From: Acetobacteraceae bacterium
GTDB taxonomy: Bacteria; Pseudomonadota; Alphaproteobacteria; Acetobacterales; Acetobacteraceae
Assembly (NCBI GenBank): GCA_947455205.1
Contig: CANGNF010000020.1
Span: 1 to 64,000 of the forward strand
Direction: 5' to 3'
Length of the DNA stretch: 64,000 bases
This document shows, one piece after another, positions 11,401 through 23,400 of this stretch; position 1 is the first letter of the stretch, and the number at the start of each line of letters is the position of its first letter. The position numbers and the translations under genes are program-made. The notes beneath the pieces are model-generated. The model was not told the origin of the DNA. It ran no database searches and saw only the letters and a list, made by a program, of their open reading frames with translations.

Positions 11401-14400
11401 GGCTTCGCCGGCAGCGCCAGCCTGGCCGTGGCCGGTATCGGCACGCTGGGCGGCAGCTTCAGCGTGTTGGGCGAGGCCGGGGCGAATGGGCGCATCCTGG
11501 TCGGCGCCAGCGGGCTGACGGCAGCGCTGGGCGATGCCGGGGCCGGCGTGGCGCTGGCCAATGGCAGCCTCGGCCTGCTGCTGGCCAAGGATGGCTACGC
11601 GCTGCAGGCCTCGGGCGATGCGTCGCTGCACGGCTTCGGCACCGATGTCACGCTCAGCGCCAGCGCCGCGGTGCGCGTCAACACGCTGGGCCAGGCGGTG
11701 TCGCAGCAGATCGCCACCGGTGGCACGCCGGTCACGCTCAGCTTTGCCGATGGCACGCGCCTCAGCGAGGTTGCCGTGGACAGCGGCACGCTGGCGGTGG
11801 CCGGCATCGGCGCCGTCACTGGGCGGTTGAAGCTGGCCAGCACCACCAGCACCGAGGGAACGACCCAGGTCAATGAGTTGCGCATCGGGCTGGACAGCCT
11901 GGCGGGGGCGCTGACCCTGGGCGGCGTCGGCGCCGCGCTTTCGGCCGGTGAGGGCGCCGTGGTCCTGCGGCGTGAAGTCGCGGCCGGCGGCGGCGTGGCG
12001 ACGCGCTATGCGCTGGTGGCGGAAGGCGCGGTCGGCCTGACCGGCGTGGATGGCGTGACGCTGGACGCGCCGCACTTGCAGATCGCGGTCAATCGCTGGG
12101 GCTCGGCCTACGCGACGACGGTGCAGGGCATCGGCCGCAGCTTCGTGCTGGACCTGGTGGACAACGAGACGCGGCTGCAGGGGCAGATGCATGTCGCCGT
12201 GGCCGGCGCCATCAGCCTGGACGGCAACCTGTTCCTGGAAAGCCGCACCAACCAGGATCTGGCGCTGGCGGGTGGCGGCAGCGTTGCCGTCAACCAGCTG
12301 GTCTTCGGCGGCGCCGGGGTGACGGCTGCGCTCGGCGATGCCGGCGTCGGCGCCAGCCTCAACGATGTCGGCATCGCCCTGGTCCTGAGCAGCGAGGCCG
12401 GCGGCAGCCGCCGCTGGCTGACCGGGCAGGGCGGCTTCGGTGGCGCATCCGTCGCGGGCTACACGCTGGACGGCCTGAACGCCGCGAAGCTGGTGCTGAA
12501 CCGCACGCTGGGCGCCGGCAGCGATGTGTTCGCCGGCAGCGGCCCGGTGCTGAACTTCGCCGCGGCGCCGGTGGTCCTGGACCTGGGCGGTGGCATCAGC
12601 TCCCGGCTGGACGCCAGCGATGCGGCGTTCGAGCTGGATGTCGCCGGCGCGATGCAGTTCGGCCCGGCGGCGCTTGCGGGCGACTTCTCGGTGGCGTTGC
12701 AGCAGGCGCCCGGCGGCGCGCGCAGCTGGCACGTCACGGCCAATGATGCCTCGGTCTCGCTCAGCGCCGGCGGCGCACGCGTCGGCATCGAGGAGATCAC
12801 CGGGTCGCTGACGCTGGGCGCCAATGGCCAGCGCGCCGGCCAGTTCACCGGCGTCGGCTCGGTCAGCGGCGTGGACGGGCTGAGCCTGACCAACGGCACC
12901 TTCACCACCAGCTTCGACGGCAGCGGCAACCTGCAACTGGCCGGCGCGGTGGAAATCAGCGTGGCCGGCACCGCCACGCTGAGCGGCCAGTTCGGCGTCA
13001 CCCGCAGCGTGCCGCCCAGCGTGGCGCCGGACGTGGTCACGCGCAGCGACATCTCGGCCGGCAGCGGCAGCCTGGGCGAGGTCACCGCCGGCGGCGTGGC
13101 CACCAACACCGTGCTGCGGCTGGACGCCATCAGCGCCGATGGCACCCGCTTCCGCGAGGGCAGCTACGGCTTCAGCCACAACGGTGCCAACGCCACGGTC
13201 AGCACGCTGGACGCTAATGGCGTAGCCGTCAGCGACGCTGCCCTGGCCACCCGCCTGCAGGCCGGGCTGCAACTGCTGTTCGGCACCGGCAATGTGCTGG
13301 TTGGCGGCAGCCGGGCCGCCGGCTTCGTCATCGGCTTCACCGGGGCGCTGGCGGGGCAGGCGGTCAGCGGGCTGGCCATGACGCCACCGGCTGCAACCGC
13401 CGAGGGCGATGGCTGGAGCCAGTCCGGCGTGGTGCAGCAGGCGGCGGCGGGCATCGGCGCCACGCACCTGCTGAACACCTATCCGGCTGGCGAGGTCGGC
13501 AGCTTCACGCTGGCCTTCGACTACCTGGCGAAGACCAATACCCGGCTGCTGCTGGCGGCCGCCGGCCCGGGCGGCACCTTCCGCGAGGGGATCTACGGCT
13601 TCACCCGCGGTGGCACCACCACCCAGGCCAGCTCGCTCGACGCCGCCGGTGCGGCGCTTAGCGATGCGGCCTTCGCCGCCAACATCACCGCCGCCCTGGC
13701 CGCGCTGTACGGCGCCGGCAATGTGCAGGTCGGCGGCAGCCGCGCCGCCGGCTTCAGCATCGAGTTCATCGGCACGCTGGCCGGCACCGAGGTAGCGCTG
13801 GGCAGCGCCGGCCTGGCGCTGACGCCGCCGGCCGACCCCTCGGCCGGGCTGGCGACCAGCGGCGGCACCAGCGTGGAGCGCCAGGCCTCCGCCAGCGCGC
13901 TGGCCAGCAGCTACGACCTGTTGATCGAGCGGCCGGAAGGCGCCTCGCGCAACCTCAACAACTTCACCTTCAGCTTCGCGGGCGGCACGCGCGCCGTGCA
14001 GGTCAAGTTCGTCGACATCCAGGTGACCCAGCCGCGCCAGATCCGCGACGCGCTGGAGCAATTGGTCGGCGTCGGCAATGTCACGGTCACCGCGCTGGCC
14101 TCGCCGATGGCGGCGCAGCTGTATCGCATCAGCTTTGCCAATGGCGTGCTGACCCAGGGCGCGCTGCAGGTTCGCAACAGCGGCCTGCCGGAGGTGACCT
14201 ACACCCTTTCCCCGCGCGTGGCGGCGGGCACGCCCAGCGCGACCGGCGCGGTGCAGCTGGTGCAGCAATTCCCGGCCGCGGCGCAGGGCAGCTTCACGCT
14301 GGCGGTGCAGGTCGGCGGCAGCACCTACACCACCGGCGCCATCGGCCTGCATGCCAGCGATGCCACGGTGCAGGCGGCGCTGCTGGCGGCGCAGGCCACG

Positions 14401-17400
14401 GGTGGCGCCACGCTCGGCGGCAGTGGAGTCACGCTGGCAGTGGCGACCGATGCCGGGCTGAACGCCTGGCGCGTCAGTTTCGGTGGCGCCGCGCTGGGGC
14501 AGGTCATCCCGGCCATGGCGCGGGTGGTCACGCCGCTGCTGGCGCCGGCGGCGCAGCTCAGCCTGGTCGCTTCCGGCATCAGCCTGGGCGCCGGCAGCTA
14601 CACCACCGCGCCGATCGACCTGCACGCCACCCCGGGCGAGGTGCACGCCGCGATTCTGGCCGCGGTCGGCGCCACCGGCAGCAGCTTCGCCAGCACCGGC
14701 GCCAGCCTGGCCGTCACGCTCGACAGCACGCTGGGGGCGTGGCGCCTGGCGTTCGGCGGCGCGGCGCTGGGCCAGGCGATCCCGGCGATGCAGGTCACCA
14801 CCAGCATCGCCCCGGCGCCGGTGGCGACACTGGCGACGGTCTCGGTGGGCGCTACCTCCTCCGCCGTGCAGCACTTGGCGCTGCAGCCAGGCGCCGGCAG
14901 CTTTGCGCTGGCGTTCCAGGGCCGCGTCAGCGCGCCGCTGCAGGCCGAGGGCCTGACGGCGGCGGCGGTTCAGGCGGCGCTGGAGCCGCTGGTGGGTGCG
15001 GGCAACCTGCGCGTCACCCTGGCCAGCGGCGGCTGGGACATTGCCTTCCAGGGCGCGCTGGCCGGGCAGGCGGTGCCGCTGGTGCATCTGGCGGAACTAC
15101 GCGGCCTGGACCTGGTGCTGGCCGATGGCAGCCAGGCGGATATCATCCGCGTCAAGGCGACCGGCGCCGCGGACTGGGCCGCAACCGCCACGCTGGGCGG
15201 CCTGACCGGCCCGCAGCAAATGCAGGCGCTGACCCGCGCCTTCGAGGCCGTGTATGGCCGCGGCAACGTGACCGTGCTGGCAGCGGAAGGCCAGCCCGGC
15301 CACTACCTGCTGTCGGGCGCCGGCAGCCTGGCCGGCACCAGCCTGGCCGCCAGCACGCTCGGGCTTTCCCGTGCGGTGGCGCAGCCGCCCGGCAGCCTGC
15401 TGATCGGCGCCGCCGATGCCGGCATCACCTTCGGCAGCGCCAGCGCCGGGCTGGTGCTCAGCCATGTCTCGCTCGGCCTGGTGCTGACCGAGGGCGCCAG
15501 CGCCACCGGCTATGCGCTGGTGGCCAATGGCACCGCCAGCCTGGTCGGCCTCAACGGCGCCGTGGCGCTGGATGCAGCTGGCACGCTGCGGACCAACACG
15601 CTGGGCCAGGCGGTGAACCAGGCCGTCCGCACCGGGCTGACCACACCGGACCAGGCGGTGAGCTTCGCCACCGGCGACCAGCTGAACGATGTCAGCATCA
15701 CCCAGGGCACCGTGCAGGTTGCCGGACTGGGCAGCCTGACCGGTGGCCTGCGCGTCATCTCCAGCACCTCGGTCGCGGCGGGCATCCGCACCACGGACCT
15801 CACCATCGGCCTGCAGGGCATGAGCGCCGCGCTGACCCTGGGTGGGGTTGGCGCCACGCTGGGCAATGGCCAGGGCGGCATCGTGCTGCGGCTGCAGCAG
15901 GCGGCCGATGGCAGCGGCGCGGTCACCAGCCAATACGCCGTGGCCGCCGATGGCGACGTGGCGTTGACCGGAGTTTCCGGCCTGACGCTGACCGCCGAGA
16001 AGCTGCAACTGGCCTGGAACCGCTGGGGCTCGGCGCTGGATACCAGCGTGGCCACCGGCACCGGCAGCTACGCCGTGCACCTGGCAAACCAGGAATCGCG
16101 GCTGCGCGGCAGCATGCACGTGGCGGTCGGCGGCGTGCTCGATGTCACCGGCGAGTTGTTCCTGGAAAGCCGCACGGGGCAGTCCGCGCGGCTGGCCGGC
16201 GGCGGCACCGTCGCGGTCGACGAACTGGTGCTGGGCGGCACCGGGTTGAGCGCCACGCTGGGCGATGCCGCGGTCGGTGCCACGCTGACCCTGGCGGACC
16301 TCGGCCTGGTGCTGGCCAGCGAGACCGGGGGCAGCGGGCGGCGCTGGCTTGCCGCGCTGGGCGACCTCTCCGACCTGTCGGTGCAAGGCTACAGCGTCGG
16401 CGACATCCTGGGCTCGCGGCTGGAGATCAATCGCGCGCTGGGCACCGTGGGCGATGCGTTGGCCAATAACGGCGCCGCGCTGGACTGGAGCGGCGCGCCG
16501 CTGGCCATCGCGGTCGGCAATGCCGCGCCGCTCGCCATCGGCTTCAGCACGGCGGCGCTGCATGTGGCGCTGGACGGCAGCCTGGCCTTCGGCCCGGTCA
16601 GCCTGGGCGGCAGCCTGGATATCGCGCTGAACCAATCGGGCGCCGTGCGCAGCTGGACCATTGCGGTCAGCAACGGCCGCGCCGTGGTGGCGGCCGAGGG
16701 CGCGCAGGTTGCACTCAGCAACGGCACCGGCACGCTGACGCTCGGCGCCAACGGGCAGCGGTCGGGCAGCGTCAGCGGCACCGCCTCGCTCACCGGGGTG
16801 GACGGCCTGGCGCTGAGCGGCACGCTGGCCACGCAATTCGACAGCGCCGGCAACATGGGCATCGCCGGCCAGGCCACCGTCGCGGTCGCGGGCTTCGCCA
16901 CGCTCTCCGGCAATGTCGCGGTCACCCGGCAGGGCGTGCCGCAGGTGGACCCGCCGGTGGTCACCCTGGCGGCGCGGCAGGGCAGCGGCGGCGACGTCTC
17001 CGTCACCACCCAGGGCGGGGTGCGGACGCAGACGGTGTTCCTGCTCACCGGCGCCAGCGCCGATGGCAGCCGCTTCCGCGAGGGCGCCTACACCTTCACC
17101 GCCGGCAGCGCGAGCGTGACGGTGGAAACCCGCGTGGGCGGCACCCCGCGCAGCGATGCCGAGTTGGCCGCGGCGCTGCAGACCGGGCTGGCCGCGCTGT
17201 ACGGCGCCGGCAATGTGCAGGTCAGCGGCGGGCGGGAGCAGGGCTTCACCCTTCGCCTGGTCGGCACGCTGGATGGCCAGGCGGTGCCGCTGCCCGGCAT
17301 GGTGCCGCCCGCCGACCCCGCCGCCGCCAGCATGGGCAGCACCCACCTGGAACAGCAGGCGACGCCGGCGGTCACCGGCAGCGCCTATCTGCGGCTGGCG

Positions 17401-20400
17401 GTGCAGACCCCTCGGCCGAGCCTTTCGAACAACAAGTTCACGCTCTCGCTCGGTGGCCATTCGGCCGAGGTGCGCTTCCTCTACGACATTACCGCGCAGA
17501 CCACGGCGATCCAGGCGGCGCTGGACGCCATGCTGGGCCGCGGCAATGCGACGGTGACGCGCGACACCAGCACCGGGCTGGTGACGCAGGGCTATGTCAT
17601 CCGCCTTGCTCCAACGGCGGCCGCGCTGGGCCCGCTGACGCTCAGCGTCACCGGCTCGGCCCGGGATGTGGTCTACACGCTGCTGCCGACCAAGGCGGGC
17701 GGCATCGCGACCGGCGCGGTGCAGCGGATGGACCTGATCCCGGCGGCGGTGCAGGGCACGCTGCAACTGGAGTTCAGCTTCCAGGGCCAGGTCTTCACCA
17801 CAGCCGCCTTCGACGCCCATGCCACCACCGAGCAGATGCAGGCGGCGGTGCAGTCGGCGACCAACCCAGCCGGCAAGAGCTTCGGCGCGCTGGGCGGCAG
17901 CGTGGCGGTCACGCTGGACGCAGCGGCGCAGCAATGGCGCATCAGCTTCGGCGGCGCCGGGCTCGGGGTTGAGATTCCGCTGCTGGAGGCGGTGCTGACT
18001 CCGGTGCGGGCGCCGGTCGCGGCGCTGGCGCTGGTGCAGACAGGCAGCACGACCTCCACCGCCCAGCGGCTTGAGCTGAGCGGCAGCGGTCCCTTCGCGC
18101 TGGGCTTCGGCGCCGCCGGCACCGGCCCGCTGGCGGCCGACAGCAGCGCCGCCATGGTGCAGGCCGCCGTGGAGGCCCTGTCCGGCATCGGCGCCGGCAA
18201 TGTCAGCGTCGGCCTGGCCGCGCCCGGTCGGTACGACATCAGCTTCATCGGCGCGCTCGCTGGCACCGATGTACCGGTGCTCACGGTGGCGCCGGTACAG
18301 ACCATCGACCTGCGGCTGGCGGATGGCAGGCTGGCCGATACGGTACGGCTGCGCGACGCCGCGGCCGCCGACTGGGCCAGCACCCTGACCTTCACCGGCC
18401 TGGACGCGGAAGCGCAGCGCGCCGCCCTGCAGGCCGCGCTGGAACAACTGCCGGGCGTTGGTGCCGGCAATGTGGCGGTGCAGGCCGTGGCCGGCCAGCC
18501 CGGGACCTTCACGCTCAGCGGCAGTGGCGCGCTGGCCGGCCAGGCGCTGCCCGGGGTGATGTTCGGCCTGTCCCGCGCAGTGGTGCAGCAGCCGGCCACG
18601 CTGTTGATCGGCGCCACCGGAGTCACCGGGGATTTCGGCTCCGCCGGCGCCGGGGTGCACCTCAGCAATGGCAGCCTCGGCCTGGTGATCTCCCGCAGCA
18701 GCACGGGCACCACCGGCTACGCGCTGGAGGCCAGCGGCACCGCATCGCTCAGCGGCTTCGCTGGCGTCTCGATGACCGCCGCGGCGGTGGTCCACGTCAA
18801 TACGCTCGGGCACGCGGTTTCCATCGCGGTGCCCAGCGGCATCGCCACCCCGCCGGTACAGGTCAGCTTCGGCGACGGCCTGCAACTGCGCGAGCTGGTC
18901 GTCACCCAGGGTGACATCACCATCGCCGAGCTTGGCACCGTCTCCGGCGCGTTGACGCTGCGGGTGGAGCAGAGCGTGCAGGCCGGCGCCACGGTCAACG
19001 ACGTGCAGATCGGGCTGTCGGCGGTGCATGGCACGCTCAGCCTGGGCGGCGCGCTGGCGGCCACGCTGAGCAACGGCCAGGGCGCGGTGGTGCTGCGCGC
19101 CACCCGTGCGGCGGATGGCAGCGTCACCTCGCGCTACGCCGTGCAGGCGGATGGCGATGTCGTCTTCGACGCCGGCGGGACGGTGCAGGTCACCGCCGGG
19201 CAGTTGCAGGTCGCGGTCAATCGCTGGGGCGCCGATCTCGACACCTCCGTCGCCAACGGCGCTGGCCGGTACGATATCCACCTGCGGGAGGGCGAGACCG
19301 GGCTGCGCGGCCAGATGAAGGCCAGCATCGCCGGCGTGCTGAGTGCCGAGGGTGTGCTGTCGATCGGGCTGCTCAAGGGCCAGCTGGTTGCCCTGACGGA
19401 TGGCAGCGTCGCCACTGTGGATCAGCTGGTGCTGTCCGGCGCCGGCCTGGCGGCCAGCCTGGGCAATGGCAGCGATGGCCTTGGCCTGGCCATGGCCGGG
19501 GTTCAGCTGGCCCTGCTGGTGAACGCGGAGAATACCGGCAGCAAGCGCCGCTGGCTGGCCGGCACCGCCACGGTCGGCGATGCGACGGTGGCCGGCTATC
19601 ACCTGGACCAGCTCACCGGCGGCCTGCTGCACCTGAACCAGGCGCTGGCCTCGGCCGGCAACGTCGCCGCGGCCGCGGATGCGGCGGTAGTCAACTGGTC
19701 CGCCACGCCGCGCACCGTCAGCGTCGCCAAGGGCGTGGCGCTGACCGTCACGGATACGGTGGCGCAGACGCGCTTCACCGCAAGCGGCAGCATCGAGCTT
19801 GGCGCCGCGCAGCTCAGCGGCGGGTTGCAACTGACCCGGCAGGGCAGCGGCGGCTGGCAACTGGACGTGGCCGGCGCCAGCCTGTCGCTGCAGGCGGCCG
19901 GGGTCCGGCTCGCGCTCGCCAATGTCGCGGGCAGCCTGGGCTTCGGCGCCGGTGGCCAGCGCACTGGCTCGGTCAGCGGCGATGTCAGCTTGGCCGGGTT
20001 GGATCAGGTCAGCCTCTCCGGGCGCCTTGCAGCCAGCTTCGGCAGCGGCAGTGACCTGGTGGTCAGCGGGCAGGCCGCGCTGACCGTCGCCTCGCTGGCC
20101 AAGCTCACCGGCAACGTGGCGATCACGCGCGGCGTCGTGGCCGGTGCCGAGCAACTCAGCATCGCCGCCAGCAATGTCTCGGCCACGGTCGGTGTCGACG
20201 GCGTCGGCGCCACGCTCTCCGGCGGCCGCCTGGCGCTGCTGGCCGCGCGAAAGGCCGATGGCACCACCGGCTATGCGATGCAGGGCAGCGCGACGGTCAG
20301 CCTCAACGCCACGCTCAAGCTGCCGCTCAGCGGCCAGGCGGTGATCGAGGCCAATACCCTGGGGCGGGCGATCGACCAGTCCGTGCCGGTGGCCTCGCAG

Positions 20401-23400
20401 CCGATCCTGGTAAAGTTCGGTGCCGCCGAGCTGCCGCCGCGCTTCAACCTGGGCCAGCTGAACGCGCAGCTGGCGGGGGCACTGGGCGACGCCATGATCG
20501 CCGCCAGCAACACGCTGGACGAGATCCGCGCCGACATCACGCCGACCTTCGACAACACCGGCACCGAGACCAATACCAACGCGCTGGCCAAGACCCTGCC
20601 GGTGGTCAACGTCTCGATCACGCAGCTGCTCTCGCTGGACAAGCTGTTCGGCATCGGCGGCTACGTGAAGCAGTACATGGCGGAGAACGCCGTGCTGGTG
20701 GTGCTGGACCCCGGCCTGGACCTGACCACGCCGGATGATGACGGGGTGAAGGTGACCACCGCCTTCGCCGGCGCCGAGCTGGCCTGGACCGCCGTCATGG
20801 CCGACGGCAGCAAGGTGACCCTGGCGCCCGGCGTGATCCGGGAAGGGTTCAACAGCTGGGCGGATATCGTCGAGGCCGCGCACCTGGCCGGGACGCCGGC
20901 GGGGCTGGTCGCCAACGTGACCCTGGACGACAAGGTCGGGACCGCCACCTTCAGCGCCGACCCGTCGCTGCCGGCGATGACGCCGCCCAGCATGACCGCC
21001 CTGATCGACAGCCTGAAGGCGAACTGGCTGCCCACGCTGCCCGGCGTCAGCGCCGATGGCCTGGCGATCTCGATGACCAGCACGGGCCTTGACCTCGTGT
21101 TCCACGACACGCTGCGGGCCAGCACCAGCACCACCCTGGACCTCGGCACCGCTGCGAGCGACATCGGCCTGACGCTGGATTCCGACCTGCGGCTGACCCT
21201 GTCGGCGCAGGCCCAGGTCGGCTTCCGCATCTCGGTGGACTGGCGCACCGCCACCGCCAGCTTCAAGCTGGACACGCTGGCCTTCGAGGCCACCGCCGCG
21301 ATCAGCAACATCGCGCTGGGCGCCACCATCGGCCCGCTGGCGGTCAGCCTGGGCGACACGGCAAGGCAGACCGGCAGCCTGGCGGTCAAGCTGGCCGGCA
21401 GCGTGGTGCAGGGCGCCGGCGGCACGCTGGGCTACACCACCACCACCGACAGCGTGACCGCGACCCTGCCGGTCTACGCCGCGCTGGCCGGGCTGGACCT
21501 TTCCGGCAGCGCGGTGCCGACCATCACGCTCGCCGCCAGCCCGCTCTCGGGCAAGGCCGTCAGCATCACCACCAGCAATTTCGACAAGCTTGCCGACTTC
21601 AAGAACATGTCGGTCATCGACCTGATCATGATGTTCCCGGCCTTCGTCAGCGAGCTGCAGGACATCTCGCAGGGCGACAACTTCGCCACCTCGATCCCCT
21701 TCGTCGCCAGCACGCTGAACCAGGCGCTGGACTTCGCCACCGGCTTCCAGGACAGCGTTTACAACAAGATCGACTTCCTGAAGCCGGCGGTGAACCTGCT
21801 GACGCTGGCCTCCGTCAGCACCGCCCGCGTGACGGTGGCCGGGCAGCAGGAAACGGTGCTGGTCAATCCGCTCGGCGGCTTCACCACGGCGGCCTACGGC
21901 AATGCCGAGGTCCTGCTGACCAGCACCATCAGTGGCGTCACCACCATCATCGGCGACTACAGCATCAAGCAGGTGCTGGACGGCAATACGTTGGTGCTTT
22001 CGGGCGCGCCGCCGGTGGGGCTGAAGGGTGTGCAGGCCACCCTGCACCTGCCGCGGCAGCAGATCACCACGCTGCAGGAGTTCATCGTCGCGGTGAACAA
22101 CGCCGGCGTCCTGCCGCTGGGCGCGAAGATCAGCTTCGACCCGGTGCTGCGCGCCTTCACCGTGCCGCTGGCCTTCCGCGAGGAGCTGACGCCGGTCACG
22201 CTGCCGCTGCAGCTGGACATGGGGGTGGACGGCGTTGCGCTGAGCACCAGCGCGACCGGGACGCTCACCGGCCATGTCGCCGGCAGCCTGAGCCTGTTCG
22301 TCGACCTCGACGGCCGCAACCTGCTGGGCAACAGCGGCGGCATCGTCAGCGGCAGCAGGCTGTTTACCGACAGCAGCTTCACCTTCGACACCTCCATGCT
22401 GGGGATGCAGCTGCAACTCGGCGCCAGCAGCTTCATCGTCACCGGGCTGGCCGGTGCCCATGCCGTGACGCTGGACCACGCCGCCGCCGCGACCCTGTCC
22501 GGCAGCTACCAGCTGCGGCAGAACCAGCTGACGCTGGGCGTGCAGGACGTGCAGCTTGAGGGCGCGTTGGCGCTGGACGCGCGCGACCTCTCGGTCGGTG
22601 TGCAACTCGGCTTCCTCGGTGCCACCATCGGCGGCGCCGGCAGCGGTTCCGTCGTGCACCTGGCCGCCGATGCCACGGTCTCGCTGAACCGCAAGGCCGG
22701 CTCGACCGCGCTGGCGGACCGGCAGTTCCAGTTCGCGGATATCTCCAGTTCGGCGGTGCAATTCGCGCTGACGGGAGAGGCCTATGCCACGCTGCGCGGC
22801 CTGAAGGTCAATGCCGGCATTGGCGCCAGCATCCCGATGGCGCCGAACGCGCTGATCGAGATCCGCATGCTGGACCCGTTCAACCCGGGCGCGGTGAAGG
22901 TGGTCAACCAGAACCCGTCGCTGCTGCCGGACTATGCGGCGCTGCTGAAGGCGGGCACGGTCAACGCCCGCAGCATCGTGCTGGTCCTGCCGGACCTTGG
23001 TTCGGCATTCGACTTCAGCAAGCTGAGCTTCGCCGACATCATCGGCGCGGTGCGCCAGGGCGTGGAGGCGGTGGGCAATGCGTTGTCCACCCAGCCCTTC
23101 TACAACACGGAAATCCCCGTCGTCGGTAGTTCCCTGGCCGATATCTTCCCCTTCGTGGACAACCTGCTGGGCCAGCTGGACGACGCGGCCAACAACCCCG
23201 CCGGCGTGATCAGCGCGGTGGAAGGCGCCGTCGAGAAGGCGCTGGGCATCCAGGACAACAACAGCCTGCCGGTCAGCCAGCAGGCCTTCTCGTTGTCGCT
23301 GGATGGCGAGGCGCTGAAGATCCACTTCAACCTGACCAAGGTGCTGTCGCAGCGCTTCGGCTTCAACCTGGACCTGACCAGCCTGGCGGCCCTGGCGGGC

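Larger units (their letters stand above)
2970..20420 (+). repeat. Array of eight ~1.5 kb (~500-residue) repeats with three inserted blocks
   Basis: An NTLGxA motif marks each copy and starts at 3553, 5077, 8623, 10189, 11680, 15595, 18799 and 20353. Five of the seven intervals... in detail: 1524, 3546, 1566, 1491, 3915, 3204 and 1554 bases, so four are close to 1.5 kb and three are longer because of inserted blocks. Within one copy the order is IGASGV..FGD, GYAL.ASGTASL.GF, VNTLG.AV, LTLGG..A.L..G.GAVLLR, YAVQADG, FLES.TNQ, DQLVIGG, GRRWLTG, GYALDQL, LNRAL, SW.ITA and GQRSGSISG. These blocks are beta-rich with few charges and look like stacked strands. I do not recognise the unit as a named Pfam family. 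Confidence 0.85.

Noticed and set aside
2970-20420. Possible CRISPR or satellite array, because of the many repeats
   Set aside because: Repeat units are ~1.5 kb and coding, diverged at DNA level, without short identical repeats and spacers.
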